A program made the translations under genes and the position numbers. From assembly GCA_025201375.1 (NCBI GenBank), contig JAIWZP010000002.1, positions 1,302,001 to 1,366,000 on the forward strand: DNA of 64,000 nt, read 5' to 3'. Below the pieces are notes generated by a model. That model was not told the DNA's origin, did no database searches, and saw nothing but the letters and a program-made list of their open reading frames with translations. Shown piece by piece: positions 43,609 through 55,259 of this stretch (within the stretch, counting starts at the first letter, position 1; each line of letters begins with the position of its first letter). The stretch is from Gongronella butleri (lineage: Eukaryota > Mucoromycota > Mucoromycetes > Mucorales > Cunninghamellaceae).

Positions 43609-44950
43609 ATGGTTATTCACGGTCTCACTAGACTGATTTCGGATAACGTGCCTGGCGCCATCAAAACGAGCGAGATCAAGGACCTCTTTGGCCGCAAGGT
43701 GGCTATTGACGCGTCCATGTGTTTATACCGGCTCTTGAACGTCATGCACCAGCAGGACGGCAAAAGGCTTGTGTCCAGGGCAGGTAAAACGTCAACGTAT
43801 GTGGGCGAGGGCATCATGAATGAGCTAAAAATAGGGGGAGGCCGTTTAAATTGATTTTTTATTATAGCCATTTGATGGACGTCTTCTACAACGCTGTGCG
43901 CATGCTGGAAAATGGCATCGAGCCTGTGTATGTGTTTGACAGCAAGCCGCCTATGATGAAATCGCATGAGTGGACGAAACGCGAGGTGCGTAAAGAGGAG
44001 GACACGACCCAGGACACCAAGTATACTGTATGTGTAACGGCGGAACACAGTGAGGAGTGCAAGCGCTTGCTCAAGGCTATGGGCATTCCGTACGTCAATG
44101 CCCTCTGCAAAGCCAGTGCACAATGCGCTGAGCTTGCCCGCGCAGGCAAGGTCCATGCTGCTGTCTCGGAGGAAATGGATGCTCTTACTTTTGGTGCCCC
44201 CTTGCTCATGTGCCACCTCATTGTTGCAGACCAGCGCGAAATCCCCGTCCAGGAAATCGAACTGCAAAAAGTCCTCGAGTGCCTCGATTTCACGAAGAAA
44301 CAGGTAAAACACCAGAGAGAAAGAGCCAAAACACGTTGCCTCGCACCTTGATTTTGGCTTTGGGCACGTCTGACCGGCCTTATTCCTCTTTTTTTTTTTT
44401 TATCAGTTTGTCGATCTGTGCATTCTCATGGGCTGCGATTACGCTGAGAGCATCAAGGGTTTGGGTCCGCATAGAGCTCTGCAGTTGATCAAAAAGTACG
44501 AGACGATTGACAAAGCCATCAAGCATATGCCCGAGAAACCCACGACCGTCATTCCCGAGAATTGGGCGTATGCCGAGGCGCGCGAGCTATTCCTTGTCCC
44601 TGAGGTCACTGACGGCGCGACTTATGATCTCAAATGGAAGGAATCCAACGTTGACGAGGTTGTCCAGTTCATGGTCCGCGAAAAGGGTTGCGAGTAAGTC
44701 AGAAAACAAAGGAAAGCACGCGCGTCCTCACTTTTTTTTTTCTCTTCATTGAAAGCGAGGAGCGCATCCGCGAAGGCTGCAAGAAACTGTCAAAAAAGGC
44801 CACAACCAAGACGCAGAAAAATGCCTCGCCAGCGCAGGGAAAAAAGCGAGTAAGACACCATGGACATTGCACATTCGCATCTCACATCTTTTCTTGTTTT
44901 AGCGTGCGGCTGGCGCAGACAGCGCGTTGAAAAAGCACCGCAGTGCCTGA
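43609..44950 (+). CDS. FEN1-like (XPG/Rad2 family) protein with altered active site (350 aa)
   Basis: Exons: 43609-43796, 43868-44303, 44407-44693, 44756-44849, 44903-44950. It is collinear with flap endonuclease 1, which removes 5' flaps in replication and repair. Conserved: GRKVAIDASM (first metal Asp), PVYVFDSKPP (second Asp), the block from CKRLLKAMGIPYV, SEEMDALTFG, and LCILMGCDYAESIKGLGP. Changed: the normally invariant MGI(Q/K)G start is MVIHG. Where FEN1 has PSEAEASC, with two metal-binding Glu, this protein has LCKASAQC. The helical-arch segment between KREVRKEEDTTQ and HSEECKRLL is ~20 residues shorter. The C-terminal PCNA-binding motif (QGRLDDFF in human) is missing; the end is a basic tail. 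I infer a paralogue with weak or no nuclease activity, or a DNA-structure-binding role. Confidence 0.85.
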
Positions 44951-45058
44951 CTGCGAAAAAATCGACTCGTTTTTTATCCTTGTCATCTGCATCCCCTTTG
45001 TTTTTACCCTTCATTCATGAACTTTACCTTCCCCTCTTGATTGCAGACGGGTCTTTTT

Positions 45059-45092
<34 letters not shown>

Positions 45093-45680
45093 TACTCTGC
45101 GCATTTTACCTGGTATTTTGGTCCAAAAGCCTTTTTCCCTTAAAATTACGAGTGTCTTTGCAGCATACATCTTGGAATTGACGAACCAGGAAGTGGAAAA
45201 TGGTGATCGAGTCTCTCCGACGCGTCTTGTTCGTGACAAACATGCTTTCTGCCTTTCCCCCCCCCAGATATGCAGCTTAATTAGTGAAAATGGTGTGCAA
45301 AAGCTCGACCAGTGAAATGGGCCCAGCAAAAAAAGTGCAAAATTGTGTTTGAATCGTGCCGACGTGTTTTGATCGCGCGAGATTTACAGTCGATCCGCGA
45401 AAATGACGCGTCGCAACAACCCGCACCCTGGAGTTGGTGCAGCTAAAGCACTGGAAAATCGCTGCCGAGTCTAGCAGACGCGCCTTGACCGCAACAGAGA
45501 CACGGGATGACAAGCATTTTGCTTAGATGATCGATTAAAACCTTTTTTTTTATTGTTTGTCAGGGAGGGAAGGCCCTTTCAAAGCACATGCCTGGGACTA
45601 GAGAGGAAATATAGGAAGAATTCGCTTGAACAGAGCATTGATAGACATTAAAACTGCAGTTCATGAAGATTTTGCTATTG
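44951..45680. other. Spacer between FEN1-like gene and broken gene
   Basis: T/A-runs at 45061-45089 (29 A); no gene seen. Confidence 0.5.
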
Positions 45681-48505
45681 TCAACGCTTGCGCGAGTGTG
45701 ACGTATCTTCACTATGGTCATCTTGGTCCTTCAGGTTGAGGACGCGCTCGATTTCACCAGATTCAATGCTCATGATGCCCAATTTCTCGGAATTTGCTGA
45801 GGGGAACCAGAGACGAGTGAAGCACGGCGAAAACATCTTGAAACAAGGGGCTTGACACCAGAACACCGCCCCAATAGCTGCATTACCACGCCAGCTTGGC
45901 CGAGAAGACGTCGGCACGATTCCAGATGCGCTCATGGAGCAGTGGTGCAATCAATGGCTCCATTAGCACCGAGCCAGGTTCAGTGTTGGCCGAAATATTC
46001 CGCAGTCAGAACGAGGAAGATTCCAAATCTTTATGCGCTTGATGTCATTTGGAACTTCCTCGTACTGGCTGCGCGAGGAGGAATCTGTTTCAATCAGGCT
46101 GTCGAATGCCACCAATCGAGGGCCATGGCAAAGCAGATCGGCGGCAGAGATTTGCTCGTTTTGAGGCGGCAGCTGCATCGCAAAGGTCAACTTGATCGCA
46201 CGCACACAATCATGGGTAAGCCTCGGATTTTGCCAAGGCAGCTCGCAGATCACAGCACCTGACAACCAGTCGAAAATGATGTATTTGTAGACACAGCGGA
46301 CGATGCACAGCAAGCGGGCCAAATAAAGCGGCGCGCCAAAGTGATCCATGCTTTGCATGTGTTGCGGGAATCTCAACGAGTGGCAGATCTTTGGCCAACG
46401 CGGATCATACAGCGGCCACCAGGGGAAGAGGGATCTTTGTAAAACAGCAGTCCTTGGGGTCGATGAACACCTGGTCGTCCAATGCATACAGCCGATGCTC
46501 TGTTGTCGGCAGATTGTAGCTTGCAACCCTCATGGAGCACCAATTAAATGGCTGCCGACGACAGAGAAAGGCACATTGGTGCTCCATTTTAGGAATTTTG
46601 CTTTGTACACAAGGCACCAAGACTTTTGGCGTTGGCTAATCATCCTAATCAAAAAAAAAAAATAAAATAAAATAAAAGAGGAAAAAAAATGAGCGCCTGA
46701 GTGATGTTGGCCCTGTTGTCTTTGCCAATGACACCGTAATTGCAGTCCATGCGCACCGGCGCATCCACAAACATGTCAAAGGCGTCCATGCCCTTTACCT
46801 TCTTGAGCGCAGCGCACTGATGCTTATTGTGGGGGTCGCCCAGGAATAATCGCCAATGAGCGGACGGAGCTGTAATCATCGCGGTCCATGTAATTGGCCA
46901 CTTGGTGGGCGTAAAGTGCACAATGGAAAATGTCGCGGCCTTGCTCGAGCGACGTCAGCCAATCCACAAAAGCATCCCAACGACAAGGGCTGTCTTTCGC
47001 AAGAAGACATTGGTTGACGTATTGCAGCGTGCGATGGAATAAATTGGCCTCCGCATCGCGCCACAAAGTCTCGGCCTGTTGGAGACGATCACCCGATGCC
47101 TTGCCGCCCACGGTATGGTCAAGCGCGTTGCTAGCTTGCCCGAGTTGACAAATGGACCAGGTCGTCGGCAGTGATCACTTATTTTTTGGGCGCGCGAGCT
47201 AAAAAAAAAAAAAAAAAAAAAAAAAAAAGACGCGATCAATGGTGCGTTTTTTTTTTTCGTTTTTCCATTTTTTTTCCATTTTTTTTTTTTTTTGGTCGTA
47301 CCCTTGCGCTGCGTGAAACTAAACTTGTCAAAGGCAGGCGGGTGTGGTCAGCAAGATCGGACTCGGCCTCCTTTTGCAGTCAAAGATTGAGAAAGCGCTT
47401 GCACAACGGCTTGCTCATCTTGGCGGGACAGTCGAGCAGCAGCAGCACAACCGCGGCGCACTTGTTCAGCGCTCCAGTACAACAGCTCAAAGCGCCTCGT
47501 GTTAGGCGTGCCAGGACCATAGGTGAGGAAACCGTGATCCAAACTGGGGACAGCAATGCACCACATATTGCGTCCCTCTTGATCAATTGGCGCTGCGCCA
47601 TCGAAATCTGAGTCGATATTCGTCAACATGGATTTGCCCAGGCTCTTGCCATAACCATTCGTCTGCCATGCCTAAAAAAATAAAATAAAAAAATGAGATT
47701 CTTATATGTGTGTCGTTTTTTTTTTTCGTTTACACGCCATGAAAGTGCGAGAGGGCAACAGCCATAAGGAGCACGCCAAGACAGCGCGAGATTGTCGGTT
47801 CCAATTGCTGCATCAGTGCGCAAGAGCCACAGTATCTTGCTCCAGGTGATGATGGTCGCGCGTGGCGGGGGGACACGTCCGCAGAGCCAAATAGGCTGCG
47901 CATTTGTCGTTGTCCGATTCTTGCATTGACTCCAGCCGGTCCTTGCATATGGGAATGGCTCGAAAAAAAGCCAAAAATATTCATGAAAAAATAAGGGAGG
48001 GAAAAAGAAAGCAAGAAAAAGAAAGAGCGAGAGAAAACAAAAAGGGGGGAAACGTGTTGCCGACCCTTTTATCGCAGCAGACGCTGTGGCGGATGATCAT
48101 CTGATGATCGTACATGCAGCACCCCATCGATTTCTCACTAAAAAAGCATTTTATCATCAATGACATCGTTTACAGGAGAGCCAAATCTTTTTCTGACGGA
48201 ATGCCCCATTGGACCCGCTTGCGGTTTTGATCGATACGTAATCATCGTCCACTGGCGGGCGAATTTGCAATCGCCATCGTCTGTGACCACAAAAACGAGG
48301 TCCTTTTCATTAATGGCACCCGTCCGATCATCCCAGTCGCTTTTTTTTTTTTTTTCGTCACAGTGTGCCAATGGCGCTTGGTGGATTGTGTGGACGTACC
48401 TCCTGATTAGTGCTCTGCCTATGACCAATGCTTCTTCCCCCTTGCCCCCTATTTTTTTTTTTTTTTTTTTTGCCCGCAAGACGCCTTACTTTTCAAGCCC
48501 CTGAA
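45681..48505 (-). pseudogene. Broken multi-exon gene, family not recognised
   Basis: On the minus strand, protein-like blocks lie between good splice signals but in clashing frames. From 5' to 3' they include GKGEEALVIGRALIR and RTGAINEKDLVFVVTDDGDC (48.2-48.5 kb). Next are RFELLYWSAEQVRR (47.5 kb) and TLWRDAEANLFHRTLQYVNQ, DWLTSLEQGRDIFHCALYAH (47.0 kb). These are followed by KGMDAFDMFVDAPVRMDCNY (46.75 kb), LYALDDQVFIDPKDCCF (46.5 kb), YKYIIFDWLSGAVICELPWQ (46.3 kb), LLHERIWNRADVFSAKLAW (45.9 kb) and SEKLGIMSIESGEIERVLNL (45.75 kb). At least four frame changes fall inside exonic sequence, e.g. near 47380, 46845 and 46430. Some might be hidden introns. The later blocks look like beta-propeller blades, so an F-box/propeller-type protein is possible but unproven. 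Confidence 0.5.
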
Positions 48506-50314
48506 CAGGGCACACCTCGCGTGACGCATTTTGAACCTTTGACAATGCTATTTGTCGGCAAATACGGATGATAGTCGGCCACTGTTGTGGAGAAGTGACG
48601 CGAAAATTTCAAGGAAGTCCATGCTCCACGGCGGGCATCTCAAGCCAAGCCTCGTTCCCGCCGCGCCGCAAGCGCTCAAGTCTCAAGCCAAGTGTGCCTC
48701 TCGACACGTTGCACGCACAAACCCGACATGGCCTCATTTGTTCAAATCATCATCAAGTTCCGCTCGCTCTCTTTTCTTTTTCCGTCGATCGCATGACTGA
48801 CGCGACATGTGGTCTCAGCAGACTCCGACCACGCGCCATCCTTCATCATGCACATCGGTTTCACTATATTTTACTAACCTCAAATTAAGGATTTGCGTCC
48901 ACAGAGAGCTGAATTTTCAAGGAATACGTTAGATATTTGAGGGAACATGTAAGCAAGCGTTTGGCACGTTCTCTGAAAATATGACATCGATAGCAAGTCT
49001 AGATGGTGAGAAAAGGTGAATGTTGCGAGGAAATATGAGGTTTAGGTTGGGAAAAATAAAATAAAGTGAGAAAATTTTACACTTTGACGCGCTATGCTCT
49101 TGAATTTGCATCTATCCATTTGAAAATCACAGGAAAGGTGCGGCTATACGTGATTTATGTTGTGCTAAAATTTGAAAGTGATTGAACTTCTTCATGCTTT
49201 GCAATCAGGAAATGAGTACATGTCAAAATCGAACAAAAAAAAGCAAAAGACGGAATCATGGCCATTTGATTAGGCCAAACGGATTTGTTTCCTTTAAAGG
49301 GTTCTCAATTCTATTTAAAAATCGCTCCGTGTATAATGGCATCAAGGTCAAATTGAAAACAGGCGAGTCCAGGGCTCAATTTTGAAGCAATTTAATCAAA
49401 ATTAGACACATGGTGCAAGGACCAATGTCACATGGGGTGCTAAAATCTGGCGCTGCCAGCTCATCTGCATCAAGAGCAAATCGACATTTTGTCACTTTTT
49501 TTCAAAATTAAAATAGGGCAAGATTTCCTTTTAGAGCGATTTCAAATTGAAGGCCTGCACTTGCCCTGCGCCTGGCGGCGCACCGGGTTCTGGGGTGTGC
49601 CTTTTTTTTTCAAAACCAGCGTCGTGGCGTGTCTGACAGCAGGACTTCTGTTGTTTTCTTTCTTTCTTTTCTTTTGCTTCGCACGTTGTATCATACACAC
49701 TCGAACAGGGGGGTGAGCGTCTAATGGGATGACTTGTAGGGCACTGACTTGAGCAATCGCCATGTCTGAAAGTCTCGGACCATGCTGTGAGGGCTGCTGT
49801 GCTGGGTTTTCATCTTTCTCCGCTTTAAACGAACAAACAAAAAGAAAGGGAAAGGGGAAAAGGCTATCAAAACATCTCTGGAAGGAAGCAAAGGAAAAGA
49901 AAGCCGGAGGGTGTGTGGGCCAAGAGACCCAGCAGCCCTCTTGCATAGTCAGTCAGTCCAGCGCTTCGCTTGGACATGACGGTCAGATTTTCCAAGGGGT
50001 GCAGTCGAGGATTTGGAAAGAGCAAAATTTAAGTTATCAGATCGCGACGCCATTCAACCACAGGGTTATGTCACCGCAATGACCGATGCAGATGCAATAA
50101 AGAAAGGAGATGCATCTGCTGGTTTCCGCGTAAATTGCAATTTGCCTCTATTTTTCGTCTCAAGTCAAAGTCGACGAAAATTGGCCAAAGAGCTGCGAAA
50201 CAGAGACCACCAGAAAGATCTCAGTCTGTTGTGTACATGGATGTTACAGTAATGATCACTGCAAAAAACGAGATCTGGACAGAATTGATGCGAACAGGCT
50301 GTTTGCAGGACAAC
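48506..50314. other. Intergenic
   Basis: No supported gene; moderately AT-rich with few homopolymers. Confidence 0.45.
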
Positions 50315-50690
50315 TTTGACGCGTGAAAAACCCCGTCCGACATCGTGTTGCACGCGTCTGTTCGTCATCAATTTCATGCACCTGGCGTCCTTCTTACTAG
50401 TGGGCGCCTCGGCGCGGTTCTATGGACGTGTGTTCCCCATGCAATTCGCGCTTGAAGTTTAATCTAAAATCATGAATTGCTCGTCAATCACCAGGTTGAC
50501 CCCACTGTTTTTTTTTGGCGTTTTCCGTGGTTTCTCTCTGCATTGTCTCTTGTGTCGAAGTTTGGTGGAAATCTGAAGACTCATTTTTTCAATTTTTAGT
50601 TTGGGCGCTCGGCACGACTAAAATTTGATTTGCGTGTGGCGTGCCCCGATGCCTTTTGGCACCTTGCAAGTTAGGTGCCATTCGAGGTTT
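50315..50690 (+). repeat. Dispersed repeat, copy B
   Basis: Collinear with the reverse complement of 8040-8412 (see copy A for shared words). One copy-A reading frame reads NSRLKFYIKSRIARQ and copy B reads NSRLKFNLKS-stop-IARQ at the same place, so a faint coding past is possible. Confidence 0.7.
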
Positions 50691-52260
50691 CTAGCCCGCC
50701 ATTTCACACTACACTGTATTTTGGGTCGTCATTGGGACTAGCTGATAGACTTTAATTGCCCTTCTGTTAAAGTGGGCCTTCTGGGGCGCTTCTCCTGGCA
50801 CTCTCATGCAAATGGTCACAAATTTGAAACAGATTACAGTGGAGGCATAAACTCGATAAATGCCAAGTTCGTGGGCACCCAGCCCTCTCCCCGCAAGAAT
50901 GCCAATTTCAAAAAGTCAATTTATTTTTGCGAAGCGCGATTTGGCGCGTTTCTAAGATCCAAACGGCCGTCAATTTCCACCACAGGAAGTGGTTCCAATC
51001 TGTTTGCACCAAACACGCTCCAAATCAGCAATGTTTCATTGACATTACGAGCGTCTTGATTATAATGCGAAGCATTTAGACAATTCCTTCATGCGCTTGT
51101 AGAATGTGACTGGCCAATTCGTCTCAATTTTGGTGCGTGTTCGTTGAGCGCGCAAGTCAATGTATACAAAATTTCAGAGCGACCCGTTCGGCGGATGCTG
51201 ATAGTTCACCTTCCCTGCAAACATGTGTAGCAATTTATCTTTATTTCCCTTCTGGGGCGCAGAAATATCTTACCAAGCATGACACGAGAGTCGCGATCCA
51301 AGCGGACGATTTACTGGGAGAATAAGACAACAACAAAAAGGCCGAGAAAAGAGCAAAGGGAGAAAGTGAAAGAGAACTGAACAGGATAAAGAAGCAAAAA
51401 CAGGGAGATTTGGCTATTTATTCCTTTGAAAAGTGCATTTTGAGGGCGAAACACCTCGGTCATCGCCGTCCACATCGCCAAAAAATGGGTGCAGACATGC
51501 AAATAAGCTCAATCTCCTTTTCCCTTGTCAATGTATCAAAGAGTGCTAAAAAAAACGCAAACAATATTTTTTTTTTTTTTTTTTTTTTGTCGCTGCTGCA
51601 CGAATTCTCTCTTCAGGTCGCTGCTAGACACATGACGCTGCAACGCGACCAACAAAAAATACCCCACAGCGTGATATATTCCCTCTTTTGCCATCATACA
51701 CAATAAAACCCCTTCTCTTCTCCTTGTTTTTGGGCAATATCATGCCATGCGGCGGGGTGTCTGTGCCACAATTAAAACCCAGAAGCGATCTTAGCTATCA
51801 TACCACGACTTGTTACGTCGAAATGGGGTGCCCAAGTGATTTTGTTACAATTTCGCGTTTTTTTTTTTTTTTTTGATTGACGGTGCGTCCTGGGCTATGG
51901 CTCTCCTGAAAGTCGCGCGTGTTCGTTCCAATAATCCTGGTTGGCTGCCGTGTCTTCTCATGGCGTGATTCAGGCTTTTTAGTTTTGCATTGTCGATTTG
52001 TCGTGCTTGTTTTGGGTAAAAAAAAAAAAAAAAAAAGGGGAGGGGGCTGAACGATGCAAGTCGCCAAAACGCACGCTCATGGGCAAGAATAGCTCGTCTT
52101 AAGATTAGGACAAAGTGCGCCGTGTGAGAAAATCACTGGTGGAGTGGGAAGATCATTGGTAAAAAAAAAAAATCGAGCCTTATTCAATTGCTCTTTTCCT
52201 CGGTGTGGAAGAAGATTTTTTTAAAATGATTGATATCCACGGGGGGAAGGAGCCTTTGGT
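50691..52260. other. Intergenic
   Basis: No supported gene. T-runs near 51566-51588 and 51861-51875; an A-run at 52019-52036. Confidence 0.45.
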
Positions 52261-52813
52261 TCATGGGGAAAAGCGTGGGTACATTCGCGCGATGGCCACT
52301 ACAGCGCACTCCAGGTTCGTGGCGTGCGTGTCATTATCTCGAGAGACCACCAGAGACATAATGTGATTGCTTTTGTCATAGCTGTGGTTGTCGACAATGA
52401 CGCGGCAATCGTTGTCGTTGGCAATGATGCTGAGCACGTGCTTGTCATTGGCGTAGGGAAGGTTGTGGATGGCCTCGAGCAGGTCGATGGGGACGAGGAA
52501 ATCCAGCGCGAATCGCTTTCGTGTCTAATGAGAAAAAAAAAGAATGAGCTTCTGGGGAGTTTTTCATGGCAACCTGTCGTACCTTTTGCTCCTTTTGCAG
52601 GATTTCGTCGCGTGTGGCCTCAAAGATGACACGACAGGCGCGACTGACACTCCACTGGTCGCCAATGACAGTGACGACCGAGTCATTTGGCGCGCCTGCT
52701 TCTCGGCGGGAAGGCCGCTCAATGGACACCAAAATGGCTGTTTGGGAATTTAAAACGCGCGAAACAACGTCGGCAAAGCGCGTTTTGATCAGAATGCGCA
52801 TCACAATATACAT
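52261..52813 (-). CDS. Small KH-like protein (164 aa), function unknown
   Basis: Exons 52813-52583 and 52524-52261, phase 0. The donor is GTACGA and the acceptor CATTAG. The product begins MYIVMRILIKTRFADVVSRV, then VVTVIGDQWSVSRACRVIFE. The pattern 'I-IK---A--V---', then 'V-V-G----V--A---I-E' resembles a KH RNA-binding fold, but the GxxG loop is not evident, so I call it KH-like only. The second exon has strand-helix sequence such as LDFLVPIDLLEAIHNLPYAN and ends MYPRFSP. It is transcribed divergently from the Fanzor gene with 558 bp between starts. Whether the two are functionally linked is unknown. Confidence 0.55.
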
Positions 52814-53371
52814 GATGAAAAAGAAGTAAAGAAAAAAAAGAAAATCATGCAGCAAAAAAAAAAGTGGTCTTCAAATGGGAAATGATTCTCCCTCCAGGCT
52901 TGCGGCATTTTTCGTGAGACTTGCGTGCGCGTGATCATCGCTAAATTGATATCTGCTCTGTTTTTTTTTTTTTTTATGATGGGCGTCGTCGACTTTTTTT
53001 CAGCCAGGCGGTGACCCTTTTTGTTCACCCCAAGACATTGCTGCGGTGCCGCGGCACCTTTTCCACCTCCGCTTGTTGAGCATGAAAGCAATTTTCAATA
53101 ATAAAGAGTCGATGCATCCCTCTCAGCCATTTTGCATGAGTGACAATGAATTGATTATTCTTGAAAATGGTCTGCAAGCTCAAGCTTTATACATTCTCAA
53201 GTTTGCCGTTGTGCTGAAAGGAACAAAAAAAAAAAAAAAACGAGCTGTGGGCTGGCAAGCGGAGACTAAAAACATGTCACAGCTCCCGTTGACATAAAGG
53301 AGACACGTCATTTTTTTTCTTTTTCTTTTTTTTCCCACTCTTTTTTTCTTTCTTTTTCTTTTCCGCGTCTT
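52814..53371. promoter_or_regulatory. Shared divergent promoter region between KH-like gene and Fanzor
   Basis: 558 bp between two divergent starts. It contains a perfect 14-bp palindrome GGTGCCGCGGCACC at 53045-53058 and a dense T/C leader directly before the Fanzor ATG. No obvious terminal inverted repeat of a transposon was seen. Confidence 0.4.
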
Positions 53372-55215
53372 ATGGAACGACCTCCCGGTTCAAGATACAA
53401 AGCACACCATCTGGTGACATACGCCATCCTTATCAACATGACACCCGCTGAGTATGCGCTGCACGGGTCGCCAGAGGCGATTGAGCGCGAGGCCGGTGTC
53501 ACCGCTGCAGAAGCATTGATGATCTCTTTGGAAGCAAGAAAAGAGCGACAAGGTAAACAAAGCACCGGGCTCCTTTGGATTTTCTCATCTTTTTTTTTTT
53601 TTTTTTTAACTTGCATAGCCCGAGCCGGTCCGCCGTGCCCATCCTGCGGCTCGCAGTATCACCGCTCCCAGCGCGACCGGCGCTGCCCCAACAACCCACA
53701 AACAAGACAGCGTAAGTCTTCCCTTCCCTTTCTTTTTTTTTTTCCCCCTTTTTACGCACTTTTTCTTTTTTTTTCTTTTCTTTTTTTTTTTTTTTTTTTT
53801 TTTTTAGAGGCCGACCGGCGACGGGGCGACGCCCGATTCAACGCACTTAATGCTAATCCACTAGCGCTGGAGCGAGCGACAAACATGCGTGCCTCGGTCT
53901 TTTTTGCAACAGTGATGCCCAAGAATGAAACGTACACACGTGTGTTTTCGTTTGCGCGTGCGATCCGGCTCGACGTGGTGGACATTTTGCAGCAGCGCAT
54001 CCGAGAATGCCGCGCGGAGCTGAATAAGGTGTTGCCGATCACTGTGCAATTTCTTGCCGATTTCCTGCTTCATCACCCCCAAGAGGATGCCGACTTTGTG
54101 TTTTCGGGCAATGGATTGTACCAGGCATCCATGGTGGTGCGACAGACGATGCGCCAGGACGGTCAACCTGGCGAACGTGCCAACCCACATCCGCGCCTAC
54201 CCGCCGCGCTCCCCGACCACTGGGATCAGTTTGTGGAAGGCACAGGCATCCGCCGCGTCCAGATTCAGGCAGGCTTTACCACGCTGCTCTCAGAGGAGAT
54301 GCGGCCATTCGCAGCAACAATGAAGCGGCACGTCTGTGATCTTCTTGAATTGCGGGTCAAATCGTTTGTCAAATTCAAGATGACGCAAATCGAAGTAAGT
54401 GGATTCTTATCATTTCTTTGGTCCCTTTTTTTTTTTCAAGCAATTGGCTCACATCGATGCTATTTTTATTTTTTTGTTGTTGTTTTTCAGGCACCACCGG
54501 CCGCCATTGCCGCTGCCAAGGAGCTGATCTGGGAGCAATTCAAAAGTGACCAACCATTGATGATACGTCCCGGCGCTGGCGCGCCTCAACAAGACGAAAA
54601 CGGCGAGGAAGATCTGCAACTATTGATGGGCGACCGTGATCACGAGGAGGAGGAGGACGACGACCAAGACCAAGCCGCCCCTGCACGTCGTACGCGCGCA
54701 CGACCGGCCGCCGCAGTCGACAACATGGAGCGCATAGCCGCGCAACACCTGCCCGCCGTGCTTGGCGATGTCGCAGCCGAGGTGCTGGCCATCCTCGAGG
54801 GGCTTGCTGCCGTCAAGCCGCAGGACATGGGCGAAATCACCATTGAATCGCTGCGCTCGCATCCATCCCTGTGCGTCCCCGTCCACATGCACATCATGCA
54901 ACAATATGACACATACCGTGCAGAAGACCCCGAGGACCCTGTCGAGGTCCCCTCGTATACCCTGCTGCCGATGCCAGCGCAGACGCCTCGCTTCCTGACG
55001 TTAAATGCCAACACGCTAAAACAAGTCATACCACGCAGATTCTTGCCCGCTGCGCATCCATTGCGCGACGATCGTGGCCGTCACCGTGGCCTCGCACCTT
55101 TTGTAGACCTTGCGCACCAGTTCTGGGCCTTGATCAACTGGCCAAACCTGGGGCTTGGCGTGGACGAGTAAGAAAAATAGGGAAAAAGAGACGAGAAAAG
55201 AAGACAAACGGCGAC

Positions 55216-55259
<44 letters not shown>

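Noticed and set aside
49542..49946. 134-codon minus-strand frame
   Set aside because: Low-complexity Phe/Ser/Lys composition, no family resemblance.
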